Source of the DNA: an uncultured Candidatus Saccharibacteria bacterium
GTDB taxonomy: Bacteria; Patescibacteriota; Saccharimonadia; Saccharimonadales; Saccharimonadaceae
Direction: 5' to 3'
Assembly: GCA_947305705.1 (NCBI GenBank)
Contig: CAMZEB010000007.1
Span: forward strand, 1 to 40,993
DNA length: 40,993 nt
Positions 23,926-31,918 of this stretch are shown piece by piece. The position numbers were made by a program, and so were the translations under genes. How positions within the stretch are numbered: the first letter of the stretch is position 1; each line of letters opens with the position of its first letter. The notes beneath the pieces were generated by a model. That model did not search any database, was not told where the DNA came from, and saw only the letters and a list, made by a program, of their open reading frames with translations.

Positions 23926-26112
23926 TTAGTCTTTTTGGTCGACGTTTTTCATTGAGAGGCTGAGGCGGCCTTTGTCGTCGATAGCATCGAGGCGAACCTT
24001 GATTTCATCGCCAACTTGAAGCGCGTCAGTGACCTTTTCAAGACGCTTCTCGGAAATCTGAGAGATATGAAGCATACCGTCGATACCCGGGAGAATATTT
24101 ACAAATGCACCAAAGTCCTTGATAGACACGACCTTGCCCTTGTAGATTTTGCCTGGTTCTGGCTCCTCGACAAGCGACTTGATCCAGTCCATAGCTTTCT
24201 TGATCTTCTCGGCATCAGTTGCAGCAACCGTAACGAGGCCATTTTCCTCAATATTAACCTCTGCGCCTGTTTCGGAAGTGATTTTATTGATAGTCTCACC
24301 GCCTTTGCCAATAATTGTGCCGATTTTGTCTGGGTTAACCATAAGCTTCTCAATCTGAGGTGCGTATGGACTGAGATGATCACGAGGACCTTCTAGTACA
24401 CTAAGCATGTGCTTGAGAATAAACATACGACCTTCGTGTGCTTGAGCAATCGCCTTGCGGAGAACCTCGACTGGGAGACCGTGAACTTTCATATCCATCT
24501 GGAGTGCGGTAACACCCTCGGTAGTACCGGTAACCTTGAAATCCATATCACCAGCGAAATCTTCGGCATCCATAAGGTCAGTGAGAACATACGGCGTATC
24601 GCCATCCATCATGAGACCCATCGCAACACCGGAGACTGGGCGCTTAAGTGGAACACCAGCATCCATAAGGGCGAGACATGAGCTACAAGTTGCAGCCATC
24701 GAAGTCGAACCGTTTTGGGACATAATCTCGGTAACGCTACGAATTGCGTATGGGAACTCTTCCTCGCTTGGGAGAACCGGCATAAGAGCACGCTCCGCGA
24801 GATAGCCGTGACCAACTTCGCGACGTCCTGGGCTACCCATGCGAGAAATCTCACCAACTGTGTAGCCTGGAGCATTATAGTGATGCATATAGCGGCGAAT
24901 ACCATCGGTGACTTCCATCGTATCGACGAGCTGACCATAGCTAAGCGGCGCCAAAGTCACAATATTCATAGCCTGAGTGACGCCACGCGTGAAGAGGCTC
25001 GAACCATGAGTGCGTGGCAAAATGCCAACCTGCGAGCTGAGCGGGCGAACCTCATCTAGCTTGCGGCCGTCTGGGCGAATGCCATCTTCGATAATATGCT
25101 TGCGCACGTCATGCTTGACGGCAAGTTCGAATGCGTCATTATATTCGGCGCGGAAGTGCTCATCATAATAATGTGTACGAGCATTCGTCTTTTCCTCGTC
25201 AGTCATCTTATCGGTAATACCGGCTTCGTCGTCGGTAATTTCCTGCGAGAATTCATCGTGCATTGCCCAGCGAATTTCGTCGATAAGATTATTGCGCTCG
25301 ACAGTATTCTGAGTGCGGAGTTCTGGACCAAGCTTGCCTTCCATCCATTTATCAACCTTCGCCTGAGCTTCGTCTGATGGGAGAATAAGGGTATATTCCT
25401 TCTCTTCTACGCCGACTGCTTCGCGGAGTTTGTTCTGGAGCTCAATCGCAGGCTGAATCATCTTGAGGCCCCATTCGAGACCGCCAACGATGACATCTTC
25501 TGGAACTTCATTTGCGCCAGCTTCGACCATCGTAATGCCAGTGTCTTTGCCAGCAACGACGAGATCGAGATCAGATGCCTCGCGCTCCTCTGGGCTCAAG
25601 AATGCTTTGTACTCGCCATTGACGCGGCCAATACGGAGACCAGCAATAGGACCGTCGAATGGAACACCAGCGAGCATCAGTGCGCTGGAAGCTGCAATCA
25701 TCGCGATAACATCTGGGCGGAAGCTTGGATCCATTGAGAGCACGGTCGCAACAACCTGAATCTCTTGACGATAGCCCTTCGGGAAGAGTGGGCGAATTGG
25801 GCGGTCAATAAGGCGGCCAACGAGAACCGCATTATCGGAAGGTTTGCCTTCACGCTTGATAAATTTACTGCTGCTAATCTTGCCAGCGGCATAGTATTTT
25901 TCTTCATACTCAATGGAGAGTGGAAAGAAATCCTGCACGACTGGCTTAGTGCCGACGACGACAGAGCCGAGAACGACGGTGTCACCATAGGTAACTAATA
26001 CTGATGATGTGGTACGAAAACCGACACGGTTTACTTCGAGACCAAGTTTGCGACCGCAAAAATCCGTCTCAAGCTTGAAGGTTTTCTTACCGCTTGGGTT
26101 GATGATATCCAT
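23926..26112 (-). CDS. pnp: Polyribonucleotide nucleotidyltransferase (PNPase)
   Basis: 728 aa from the ATG at 26112; the TTG just before it is in frame but unlikely. Two RNase PH-like domains (about 10-220 and 315-540, the second with TRGVTQAMNIVTLAP and GHGYLAERAL) are joined by a helical linker. A KH domain with GTIIGKGGETINKI (about 575-630) and an S1 domain (GKVVSIKDFGAFVNILPGIDGMLHIS) follow. It degrades RNA 3' to 5' using phosphate. rpsO normally lies directly upstream; here a plus-strand gene separates them. A GAGGAAAGG Shine-Dalgarno and a ~94-nt leader with repeated elements precede it. Confidence 0.98.
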   Translation of the reverse strand: MDIINPSGKKTFKLETDFCGRKLGLEVNRVGFRTTSSVLVTYGDTVVLGSVVVGTKPVVQDFFPLSIEYEEKYYAAGKISSSKFIKREGKPSDNAVLVGRLIDRPIRPLFPKGYRQEIQVVATVLSMDPSFRPDVIAMIAASSALMLAGVPFDGPIAGLRIGRVNGEYKAFLSPEEREASDLDLVVAGKDTGITMVEAGANEVPEDVIVGGLEWGLKMIQPAIELQNKLREAVGVEEKEYTLILPSDEAQAKVDKWMEGKLGPELRTQNTVERNNLIDEIRWAMHDEFSQEITDDEAGITDKMTDEEKTNARTHYYDEHFRAEYNDAFELAVKHDVRKHIIEDGIRPDGRKLDEVRPLSSQVGILPRTHGSSLFTRGVTQAMNIVTLAPLSYGQLVDTMEVTDGIRRYMHHYNAPGYTVGEISRMGSPGRREVGHGYLAERALMPVLPSEEEFPYAIRSVTEIMSQNGSTSMAATCSSCLALMDAGVPLKRPVSGVAMGLMMDGDTPYVLTDLMDAEDFAGDMDFKVTGTTEGVTALQMDMKVHGLPVEVLRKAIAQAHEGRMFILKHMLSVLEGPRDHLSPYAPQIEKLMVNPDKIGTIIGKGGETINKITSETGAEVNIEENGLVTVAATDAEKIKKAMDWIKSLVEEPEPGKIYKGKVVSIKDFGAFVNILPGIDGMLHISQISEKRLEKVTDALQVGDEIKVRLDAIDDKGRLSLSMKNVDQKD

Positions 26113-26129
26113 CAAAAACTGCCTTTCCT

Positions 26130-26191
26130 CGAGAAAATAATAAGTATTCTATCGCAGTTAGTCTTGCGAGAAAATATCTATCATTTTCTCG
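26130..26191 (-). promoter_or_regulatory. pnp leader hairpin with a repeated arm next to the Shine-Dalgarno
   Basis: On the minus strand CGAGAAAAT (26191-26183) pairs with ATTTTCTCG (26175-26167) over 9 bp. An identical ATTTTCTCG occurs again at 26138-26130, where it runs straight into the Shine-Dalgarno AGGAAAGG. The first arm could therefore pair with either copy. Confidence 0.6.
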
Positions 26192-26212
26192 ATATTTTAT
26201 TTGCTGTCTTTT

Positions 26213-26221
26213 ATTATAACA
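26213..26221 (-). promoter_or_regulatory. Extended -10 promoter of pnp
   Basis: TGTTATAAT on the minus strand; predicted start about 26206, giving a ~94-nt leader. Confidence 0.55.
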
Positions 26222-26244
26222 CATCTTCCCCCTGTCTACCTCTG

Positions 26245-26273
26245 TTGACTTTTTAATCTGTTTGTGCTATAAT
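26245..26273 (+). promoter_or_regulatory. Strong promoter of the 26367 gene
   Basis: TTGACT (26245-26250), 17-nt spacer ending in TGC, TATAAT (26268-26273): the best consensus promoter in the window. Start predicted at about 26280. Confidence 0.75.
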
Positions 26274-26279
26274 AAGATA

Positions 26280-26366
26280 TGTGTTTGTTGCGCTAACGCA
26301 ACGCAAGTACGTGCTGCCACTGCACCGCACCCGGGGGTGCAATATCTTGTAGAGGAGGTAGGTTAA
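26280..26366 (+). promoter_or_regulatory. Structured 5' leader of the 26367 gene
   Basis: About 86 nt. GTTGCG-CTAA-CGCAAC is a perfect 6-bp hairpin, and GCACC-CGGG-GGTGC forms another near the end. GATAT at the start could pair with ATATC at 26342-26346 to enclose both. A strong Shine-Dalgarno (GAGGAGG) follows. It could be a regulatory leader; no known riboswitch was recognised. Confidence 0.45.
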
Positions 26367-26996
26367 ATGGCAGATGTTTTAAAGGCAACCAGGACGACAG
26401 TCCACGTATCAGGCATTCTCACGGAAAATGAGAAGGAGGTGATCAGGGAGATTTTCGAGGAGGAACGAGGTAATTGCACCGTTATGATGACAATCAGTTA
26501 TGATAACAGGGACGACATTACGACGATTCTGCTCTCCCCTTGCCAGTATCGCGAGGAAAAGTGTGACGACGGCCAAAAAAGTCACCTTATCCACAGAGTG
26601 GCATTTTGTTTTGAGGCAGACGCTCTTAGTAGTGTTCTGATTAAAGACAAGACCGAAGGACACAATATTTTCATCGAGAAAGTATGGGCGCCCTATCGGA
26701 AAGAGACACTCGAAAAGACGGTAGTATTACCGGCTTTTATCGTGAATAACGGGCACGTCACTTTCGACTTACTTTCCGTCGATACGTGCTGCGAAAAGGA
26801 TGACGGCAGACGCAAGCCAGCCAGAGTTAAACCCGTCGGTACTAGAAGACGGAATGACGACATCCGTAAAGCGGAAAAATTCTTGTTGAATTACTTCGCA
26901 GAATGTATCGAAAGCGACTCGCCTCGCACTAATCCCACAGCGCGACGGCTAGACGACATCTCGATGGCAATATCCGAGAAGGTCGCAGAGTTTTAA
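26367..26996 (+). CDS. Unknown soluble protein inserted between rpsO and pnp
   Basis: 209 aa with no signal peptide or transmembrane segment. The N-terminal ~150 residues look like an alpha/beta domain, with a cluster of cysteines (CTVMM, SPCQYREEKC, FCFEA, DTCCEKDD). A highly charged Arg/Lys/Asp segment (about 150-172) precedes a helical end. No motif was recognised, and no function is claimed. It is the only plus-strand gene between 12.4 and 41 kb. It has its own strong promoter, structured leader, GAGGAGG Shine-Dalgarno and GC-rich terminator, so it forms a self-contained unit placed where rpsO and pnp are usually adjacent. Confidence 0.85.
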   Translation: MADVLKATRTTVHVSGILTENEKEVIREIFEEERGNCTVMMTISYDNRDDITTILLSPCQYREEKCDDGQKSHLIHRVAFCFEADALSSVLIKDKTEGHNIFIEKVWAPYRKETLEKTVVLPAFIVNNGHVTFDLLSVDTCCEKDDGRRKPARVKPVGTRRRNDDIRKAEKFLLNYFAECIESDSPRTNPTARRLDDISMAISEKVAEF

Positions 26997-27017
26997 GATT
27001 CGTCTTTATGGCTGCTA

Positions 27018-27046
27018 GGCCCGCCAGTTATGGCGGGCCGTTTTTT
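27018..27046 (+). terminator. Terminator of the 26367 gene
   Basis: GGCCCGCCA and TGGCGGGCC form a perfect 9-bp stem with a GTTA loop, followed by G and six T. Confidence 0.9.
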
Positions 27047-27064
27047 ATTCACCGCCAGTGTAAC

Positions 27065-27094
27065 AAAAAACCAGCCTTCGAACGGGCTGGTTTT
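27065..27094 (-). terminator. Terminator of rpsO
   Basis: AACCAGCC pairs with GGCTGGTT around a short TTCGAAC-type loop; the minus strand continues with a T-tract. Confidence 0.8.
27075..27083 (-). promoter_or_regulatory. Extended -10 promoter of rpsO, nearly leaderless
   Basis: TGGTAAAAT on the minus strand, 10 nt before the ATG at 27364 (the box itself is at 27375-27383). No Shine-Dalgarno in between. Confidence 0.2.
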
Positions 27095-27097
27095 AAT

Positions 27098-27364
27098 TTA
27101 TTTGCGGAGACCGAGTTTAGCGACGGTTGCTTTATAGGACTCGAAATCGTTCTTTTCGAGATATTTAAGCAACTTTTTGCGCTGGCCAACCATCTGAAGA
27201 AGACCACGCTTTGCCATAAAATCGTGCTTGTTTGCTTTGACGTGCTCGGTAACTTCCTTGATACGCTCAGTCAAAATAGCAATCTGAACCTCTGGAGAAC
27301 CAACATCCTTGTCGCTGCGGGCAAGCTTCGCAATAACCTTGGCTTTATTATCTTTTGTAATCAT
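27098..27364 (-). CDS. rpsO: 30S ribosomal protein S15
   Basis: 88 aa from the ATG at 27364, the family length. The sequence has the S15 signature region GSPEVQIAILTERIKEVTEHVKANKHD and ends LLKYLEKNDFESYKATVAKLGLRK. S15 is a primary 16S rRNA-binding protein. A longer open frame upstream is not used: TGGTAAAAT (27075-27083) ends 10 nt before this ATG, so the mRNA would have only about three untranslated bases and no Shine-Dalgarno. The long-conserved neighbour pnp is displaced by an opposite-strand gene. Confidence 0.97.
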   Translation of the reverse strand: MITKDNKAKVIAKLARSDKDVGSPEVQIAILTERIKEVTEHVKANKHDFMAKRGLLQMVGQRKKLLKYLEKNDFESYKATVAKLGLRK

Positions 27365-27374
27365 ACTGAGAGGT

Positions 27375-27383
27375 ATTTTACCA
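27375..27383 (-). promoter_or_regulatory. Extended -10 promoter of rpsO, nearly leaderless (correct position)
   Basis: TGGTAAAAT on the minus strand ends 10 nt before the rpsO ATG at 27364, leaving a leader of about three bases. This entry replaces the 27075-27083 position given in the previous entry and in the rpsO text. Confidence 0.5.
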
Positions 27384-27410
27384 CAGATTAGCGCTAGATG
27401 CAAGGGATTA

Positions 27411-29813
27411 CTAATTCCCCAATACGCCCGGCCAGAGCGATTGTGTTTTTGCGTCTGCTGCATAAAGCGTTGCGGTTGTAGGTATACTAATAAAGATATC
27501 AGTCGTTGTCGTATTAGAGGTAATCATAAAATTATTCGGAAGAGTAAGTGAAGTAAGTTTTCGCATGCCAGAAAACATGGAATTCATGTTCGTTACACTT
27601 GAAGTATTAAAGCTAGTTGGAAGCGTAAGTGAAGTAAGCGCACGTATATCTCTAAACATTCCTTCCATATTTGTCACTTTCGAGGTATTAAAGTTAGCCG
27701 AGAATGAGAGTGAAGTAAGAGCATACATACCGTCAAACATTTTGCTCATATTTGTCACATTTGAGGTATTAAAACTATCCGGAAGGGTAAGCATAGTCAG
27801 AGCGTTCATGCCGCCAAACATATTACTCATATCTGTCACATTTGAGGTATCGAAGCTATTCGGAAGCGAAAGCGAAGTAAGCCAAGATATACCAAAGAAC
27901 ATATAGCTCATATCTGTCACATTTGAAGTGTTAAAGCTATTCGGAAGCGAAAGCGAAGTAAGAGAAAAAGACGTGTAAAACATATAGCTCATATTCGTTA
28001 CACTCGAAGTATTAAAGCTATCTGGAAGCGTGAGCGAAGTAAGCCTATACATAGCAGAGAACATACTTCTCATATTCGTCACGCTCGATGTATTAAAGCT
28101 ATTCGGAAGCGAAAGCGAAGTAAGCTTAGATATACTGGAGAACATATAGCTCATATCTGTCACATTTGAGGTATCGAAGCTATTCGAAAACGTGAGTGAG
28201 GTAAGAGCGGACATATTGTGAAACATATGGCTCATATTCGTTACACTCGAAGTATTAAAGCTATCTGGAAGCGTGAGCGAAGTTATAGTAATCATGCCAG
28301 CGAACATATAGCTCATATCTGTCACATTTGAGGTATCGAGGCTAGCCGGTAGCGTAAGTGAGGCAAGTGACTGTATCCCATAGAACATACGATCAGAATT
28401 TGTGTTCGCATAAATCCTGTTCGCCTCAGTATTGATATAGATTTTCTCCTCACTAGCAACCCAATATGCATAAACTGGGATCCCGCCATCAAGTGCTATA
28501 TTAGCTTTAGGCGTATTTTCGTCGACGGTATTTGGCAATGTATCGACAAATTCAAGATTCTTTATGATCTTATCTGTATTATTGTAATGAGCAGTGCTCC
28601 CCTTCGCTAATGTTTTTAGCGCCGAGTTAATATTCTGTCCGGTTTCAAGCGTTGCCGTCACCTCTTGCCACGCAGCGTATAGGTCGAGCACACCATTATT
28701 CTCCGATATTGCATTAGTAATATCAGCCTTATCGTCGTAGACTTTGGCGCCATCTGCGCTGGTAGCCCAACCGATAAACTCGTAATGCGGGCGCTCATAC
28801 GCGTTAGGGTTGAGGGTAGTTGTTTCGCCGTAAGTGACTACCTGATTAGCCATATCTTCCCCGCCGGTAGCACCATTGCGATTGAAGCGAACCGTAAATT
28901 TGTGAGCTTCATATTTCGGCACGATCACAATATCATCGGTAATTGGCGCAGTTACGTCAATGTCATTGCCGCCCTCATCCTGCCAGCCAACGAACGTATA
29001 GCCAGTTTCAGCTGGCGCAACAATACCACTAACATCCTCGAGCTTTTCACTGTAATCGACAACTATATCTTCGTCGCCTATTTTTATGATTAGCTTGTCG
29101 TAAAGGCCGTAGCTAGTAGTAAGATTAAAGCAATCGATTTTGATTGCGGCAGCTTGAACGCTAGAAACAGTAGCGACAGCCGCAAAGGCAAAAGTAATGA
29201 TGGCGACAATTCCGCGCATAGCCTTGCGATTCTTGACAAAAATGATTACACAGGCAATGAACCCCGCCGCAGATATCGCGAGAATCAAGAGACTTACGCC
29301 GAGATTATCATTAGTATCAGGCGTAATAATAATTTCCTCTGATTCGTCAGTATCGGCAAATTGAATGACAAATTTTACCTCGGCAGCCTGACTACGATTA
29401 TCGATACTCGCACCGGTAGCATATTTGGCAGTAAAGACAAAATCAAAGATTGAACCGGCAGCAACAGTCTCGTTTTCGTGCTTGTCATAGAGATAAGAGA
29501 TGTTGGAATTAGCATTATTGTCAGAAATAGTTTTAATAACATGATCTTCGCCGTCGGAGTTCTTGAGCGTTACCTTGTAAGTAGCAGAGTCGCCGATCTT
29601 ATGAAAGATAACATTACTCGTGATAGTAGAATCGCTATAGCCGCCAATGGCTCCACTCGCGCTGGCAGACATTTCTGTAATTTCGGCAGACTGAATCTCA
29701 AAAATCGCGCCTTCAGCAATAGCCTTGATCGATAGGAAAAGACTAAAAATCAAGCTGGTCGCAAAAACAATGGCAATAAAACCATTTATTCTTTTACGCC
29801 AATTACGCTGCAT
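27411..29813 (-). CDS. BspA-like surface protein with InlB-type repeats and two N-terminal membrane segments
   Basis: 800 aa. Order: signal-like segment (about 9-33); an exported beta-rich domain (about 34-165); a transmembrane helix (about 168-192); a short basic loop; and a second signal-like segment ending VSSVQA (about 197-221). Two InlB B-repeat-like units follow (YTFVGWQDEGGND..., YEFIGWATSADG..., about 265-390), then about ten repeats of 27 aa of the BspA/DUF285 kind (LTSLTLPxSFNTSxVTNMSxMF). Such proteins bind host or partner-cell surfaces. There is no LPXTG or other C-terminal anchor; the chain ends just after the repeats. It starts with a TAGGAGGAG Shine-Dalgarno behind a TGTTATACT promoter. 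Confidence 0.93.
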   Translation of the reverse strand: MQRNWRKRINGFIAIVFATSLIFSLFLSIKAIAEGAIFEIQSAEITEMSASASGAIGGYSDSTITSNVIFHKIGDSATYKVTLKNSDGEDHVIKTISDNNANSNISYLYDKHENETVAAGSIFDFVFTAKYATGASIDNRSQAAEVKFVIQFADTDESEEIIITPDTNDNLGVSLLILAISAAGFIACVIIFVKNRKAMRGIVAIITFAFAAVATVSSVQAAAIKIDCFNLTTSYGLYDKLIIKIGDEDIVVDYSEKLEDVSGIVAPAETGYTFVGWQDEGGNDIDVTAPITDDIVIVPKYEAHKFTVRFNRNGATGGEDMANQVVTYGETTTLNPNAYERPHYEFIGWATSADGAKVYDDKADITNAISENNGVLDLYAAWQEVTATLETGQNINSALKTLAKGSTAHYNNTDKIIKNLEFVDTLPNTVDENTPKANIALDGGIPVYAYWVASEEKIYINTEANRIYANTNSDRMFYGIQSLASLTLPASLDTSNVTDMSYMFAGMITITSLTLPDSFNTSSVTNMSHMFHNMSALTSLTFSNSFDTSNVTDMSYMFSSISKLTSLSLPNSFNTSSVTNMRSMFSAMYRLTSLTLPDSFNTSSVTNMSYMFYTSFSLTSLSLPNSFNTSNVTDMSYMFFGISWLTSLSLPNSFDTSNVTDMSNMFGGMNALTMLTLPDSFNTSNVTNMSKMFDGMYALTSLSFSANFNTSKVTNMEGMFRDIRALTSLTLPTSFNTSSVTNMNSMFSGMRKLTSLTLPNNFMITSNTTTTDIFISIPTTATLYAADAKTQSLWPGVLGN
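27540..28370 (-). repeat. About ten 81-bp tandem repeats encoding the BspA-type units
   Basis: Period of 27 codons with segments such as GTTACACTCGAAGTATTAAA recurring on the plus strand. Similarity is visible at DNA level, so copy number may vary by recombination or slippage. Confidence 0.8.
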
Positions 29814-29839
29814 TTACACTCCTCCTACTGCAACTAGTA

Positions 29840-29848
29840 TAACACGGT
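29840..29848 (-). promoter_or_regulatory. Extended -10 promoter of the BspA-like gene
   Basis: TGTTATACT on the minus strand (approximate position) about 25 nt upstream of the ATG, followed by a TAGGAGGAG Shine-Dalgarno; a conventional short leader. Confidence 0.5.
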
Positions 29849-29862
29849 TATGGCTATATGTG

Positions 29863-31224
29863 CTATTTGTTGTTCATATACTGAACTAATGCAGAGCGGA
29901 GGTCTTTGACTGGCAAGACAAATTTATCTTTGACAGTGGCGGGACCAATAGCATTTTTGAAGCCGAGCTTTTTTGCCTCGGCAATGCGGCGATCGGGCGC
30001 AATGACGGAGCGGATTTCGCCGCCGAGGCCAATCTCGCCAAAGACAACGATTTTGTCGTCAAGTTTGCGACCGGCTGCAGCAGATGCAATCGCCATGCAA
30101 ATCGCGAGGTCAGCCGCAGAATCATTGAGCTTGAGGCCACCAACAACGTTAATAAAAATATCTTTGTCCTGAAGTTTGAGCTTAGTGCGTTTCTCTAGAA
30201 CAGCGATAAGAAGATTGAGACGGTTTAGATCGAAGCCCGAGGCGGTACGTTTCGGATAGCCGAAGCTAGTCGGATTGACGAGCGCTTGGATTTCGACGAG
30301 GAGCGGGCGCGTGCCCTCAATCGTCGCCATAATGATACTGCCATCGGTATTTTGACGCTCAGAAAGTAGTGCCTCGGACGGATTTTTAACCTCAACTAAG
30401 CCCTCGGTTGCCATTTCAAAGATTGCGACTTCGGTCGTGGAGCCGAAACGGTTCTTGACAGCGCGAATCGTTTTGAAACCGCCGTAGCGATCGCCCTCAA
30501 AATTGAGAACGACATCAACGAGATGCTCGAGAACTTTTGGCCCCGCAAGCGTTCCTTCCTTTGTGACGTGACCAACAATTATAACCGCAGTTCCGCTTGA
30601 TTTGGCGGCACGAATAATAAGATTGCCACAGTTGCTAACTTGGCTGACTGTACCCGGCGCAGAGCTAATCTCTGCCATACTAAGTGTCTGAATCGAGTCG
30701 ACGATTACAAGATCATAACCGTCTTCTTCGATGGTCTTTGCGATGTCATTAGCAGATGATGAGCTAGCAAAATGCAGCTGGTCACTTGAGGCGCCGAGAC
30801 GAATCGCGCGCATTTTAACCTGCCCTGCCGATTCCTCGCCCGAAACATAGAGAACTTTACGACCGGCATTCGAGACATTAGCACAGACCTGCATTAAAAT
30901 CGTAGATTTGCCCATGCCCGGCTGACCTGCGAGTAGAGCAACGCCGCCGAGCAAAATCCCGCCGCCGAGAACATTATCTAACTCTGGGAACCCAGTTTTG
31001 AGACGGCTGCCCGCATCGCTCGGCTCAATCTCGTTTATCGAGACGGCGGCGAGTTTCTTGCCAGAAACTGCCCCGCGTGCGAGGGCGGATTTTGCCTCGG
31101 CTTCGGACGGCACTTCCTGTTCGAGCAAGGTATTCCATTCACCACAATTCTCACAACGACCAGCCCATTTTGCGTAGCTGGAGCCACAATTCTGACAGAC
31201 AAATTTTGCTCTTGTTTTAGTCAT
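29863..31224 (-). CDS. radA: DNA repair protein RadA
   Basis: 453 aa. An N-terminal zinc finger (C10, C13, C24, C27) is followed by the RecA-like ATPase with Walker A GQPGMGKS (100-107), the RadA-specific KNRFG motif (about 260), and the Lon-protease-like C-terminal domain (about 290-450). RadA helps process recombination intermediates by branch migration and, in naturally competent bacteria, extends D-loops; dprA in the same window fits that context. TGATAAACT (31231-31239) ends 6 nt before the ATG, suggesting a leaderless message. Confidence 0.97.
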   Translation of the reverse strand: MTKTRAKFVCQNCGSSYAKWAGRCENCGEWNTLLEQEVPSEAEAKSALARGAVSGKKLAAVSINEIEPSDAGSRLKTGFPELDNVLGGGILLGGVALLAGQPGMGKSTILMQVCANVSNAGRKVLYVSGEESAGQVKMRAIRLGASSDQLHFASSSSANDIAKTIEEDGYDLVIVDSIQTLSMAEISSAPGTVSQVSNCGNLIIRAAKSSGTAVIIVGHVTKEGTLAGPKVLEHLVDVVLNFEGDRYGGFKTIRAVKNRFGSTTEVAIFEMATEGLVEVKNPSEALLSERQNTDGSIIMATIEGTRPLLVEIQALVNPTSFGYPKRTASGFDLNRLNLLIAVLEKRTKLKLQDKDIFINVVGGLKLNDSAADLAICMAIASAAAGRKLDDKIVVFGEIGLGGEIRSVIAPDRRIAEAKKLGFKNAIGPATVKDKFVLPVKDLRSALVQYMNNK

Positions 31225-31230
31225 ATTTAT

Positions 31231-31239
31231 AGTTTATCA
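31231..31239 (-). promoter_or_regulatory. -10 box of radA, probably leaderless
   Basis: TGATAAACT, a weaker match, ends 6 nt before the ATG at 31224; no Shine-Dalgarno. Confidence 0.4.
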
Positions 31240-31257
31240 CGCTAGCTTTACGAGAAC

Positions 31258-31286
31258 AAAAAGCCCGAGTTTTCACTCGGGCTTTT
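31258..31286 (-). terminator. Terminator of clpP
   Basis: AAAAGCCCGAG pairs with CTCGGGCTTTT around a 6-nt loop; T-tract follows on the minus strand. Confidence 0.85.
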
Positions 31287-31289
31287 ATG

Positions 31290-31874
31290 CTATTTCTTTA
31301 TCACTTCGTCAATGATGCCGTATTCGACAGCTTCTTCGGCCGACATCCAGTTGTCGCGGTCCATATCTTTTTCGACTTGCGCGAGTGATTTGCCGGTATT
31401 TTTTGCCATCATTTCAGCAAGCACTTTTTTGAGATATACGCCTTCGCGAAGAGCGATTTCCTGGTCTGTAATCTTCCCTTCGGTGCCAGAGCTAGGCTGA
31501 TGGATCATAATGCGTGAATTCGGAAGAGCGAAACGCTTACCCTTGGCGCCGCTCGATAGAAGCATTGCGCCCATCGATGCCTGCAAGCCAATACCAATCG
31601 TCTGCACGTCTGGCTCGATATAATTCATCGTGTCGATAATTGCGAGACCATCGTAAACTGAGCCACCAGGCGAATTAATGTAGAGTTTTATATCTTTTTT
31701 CGGATCTTCATAGGCGAGATGAAGAAGCTGCGCAATGACAATATTTGCAGTCGCCGAATTTACTTCTTCGCCCATAAATATTACGCGCTCCTTAAGAAGG
31801 CGCGAGTAGATATCATAGGCACGTTCGCCACGGTTGTTTTCTTCAATAACTGTTGGAACTAAATAATTCTTCAT
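31290..31874 (-). CDS. clpP: ATP-dependent Clp protease proteolytic subunit
   Basis: 194 aa from the ATG at 31874; an in-frame start eight codons upstream lies before the transcription start. The catalytic triad is visible: S100 in [10 protein letters not shown]125 in [11 protein letters not shown]174 in [12 protein letters not shown]. ClpP forms the barrel that degrades proteins fed to it by ClpC, encoded two genes upstream. A perfect CIRCE operator covers its promoter, and the transcript is predicted leaderless. Confidence 0.98.
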   Translation of the reverse strand: MKNYLVPTVIEENNRGERAYDIYSRLLKERVIFMGEEVNSATANIVIAQLLHLAYEDPKKDIKLYINSPGGSVYDGLAIIDTMNYIEPDVQTIGIGLQASMGAMLLSSGAKGKRFALPNSRIMIHQPSSGTEGKITDQEIALREGVYLKKVLAEMMAKNTGKSLAQVEKDMDRDNWMSAEEAVEYGIIDEVIKK

Positions 31875-31880
31875 ACTTTT

Positions 31881-31909
31881 AGTATAAGATATTAGCACTC
31901 ATAATTCAA
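31881..31909 (-). promoter_or_regulatory. clpP promoter, leaderless and under CIRCE control
   Basis: Minus strand: TTGAAT (31909-31904), 17-nt spacer, TATACT (31886-31881), 6-nt gap, ATG at 31874. The CIRCE element lies over the -35 and spacer. Confidence 0.7.
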
Positions 31910-31918
31910 GAGTGCTAA
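31892..31918. promoter_or_regulatory. CIRCE operator of clpP
   Basis: TTAGCACTC-N9-GAGTGCTAA, an exact match to the HrcA-binding consensus. It also contains the stop codon of the upstream gene (31915-31917). HrcA bound here would block RNA polymerase until heat or misfolded protein relieves it. Confidence 0.95.

Noticed and set aside
27075-27083. An rpsO promoter at this position
   Set aside because: This position is inside the rpsO terminator; the true TGGTAAAAT box lies at 27375-27383, and the low-confidence entry at 27075-27083 should be ignored.
27540-28370. Possible CRISPR or satellite array
   Set aside because: The 81-bp period equals 27 codons of an in-frame BspA-type repeat; no spacers.
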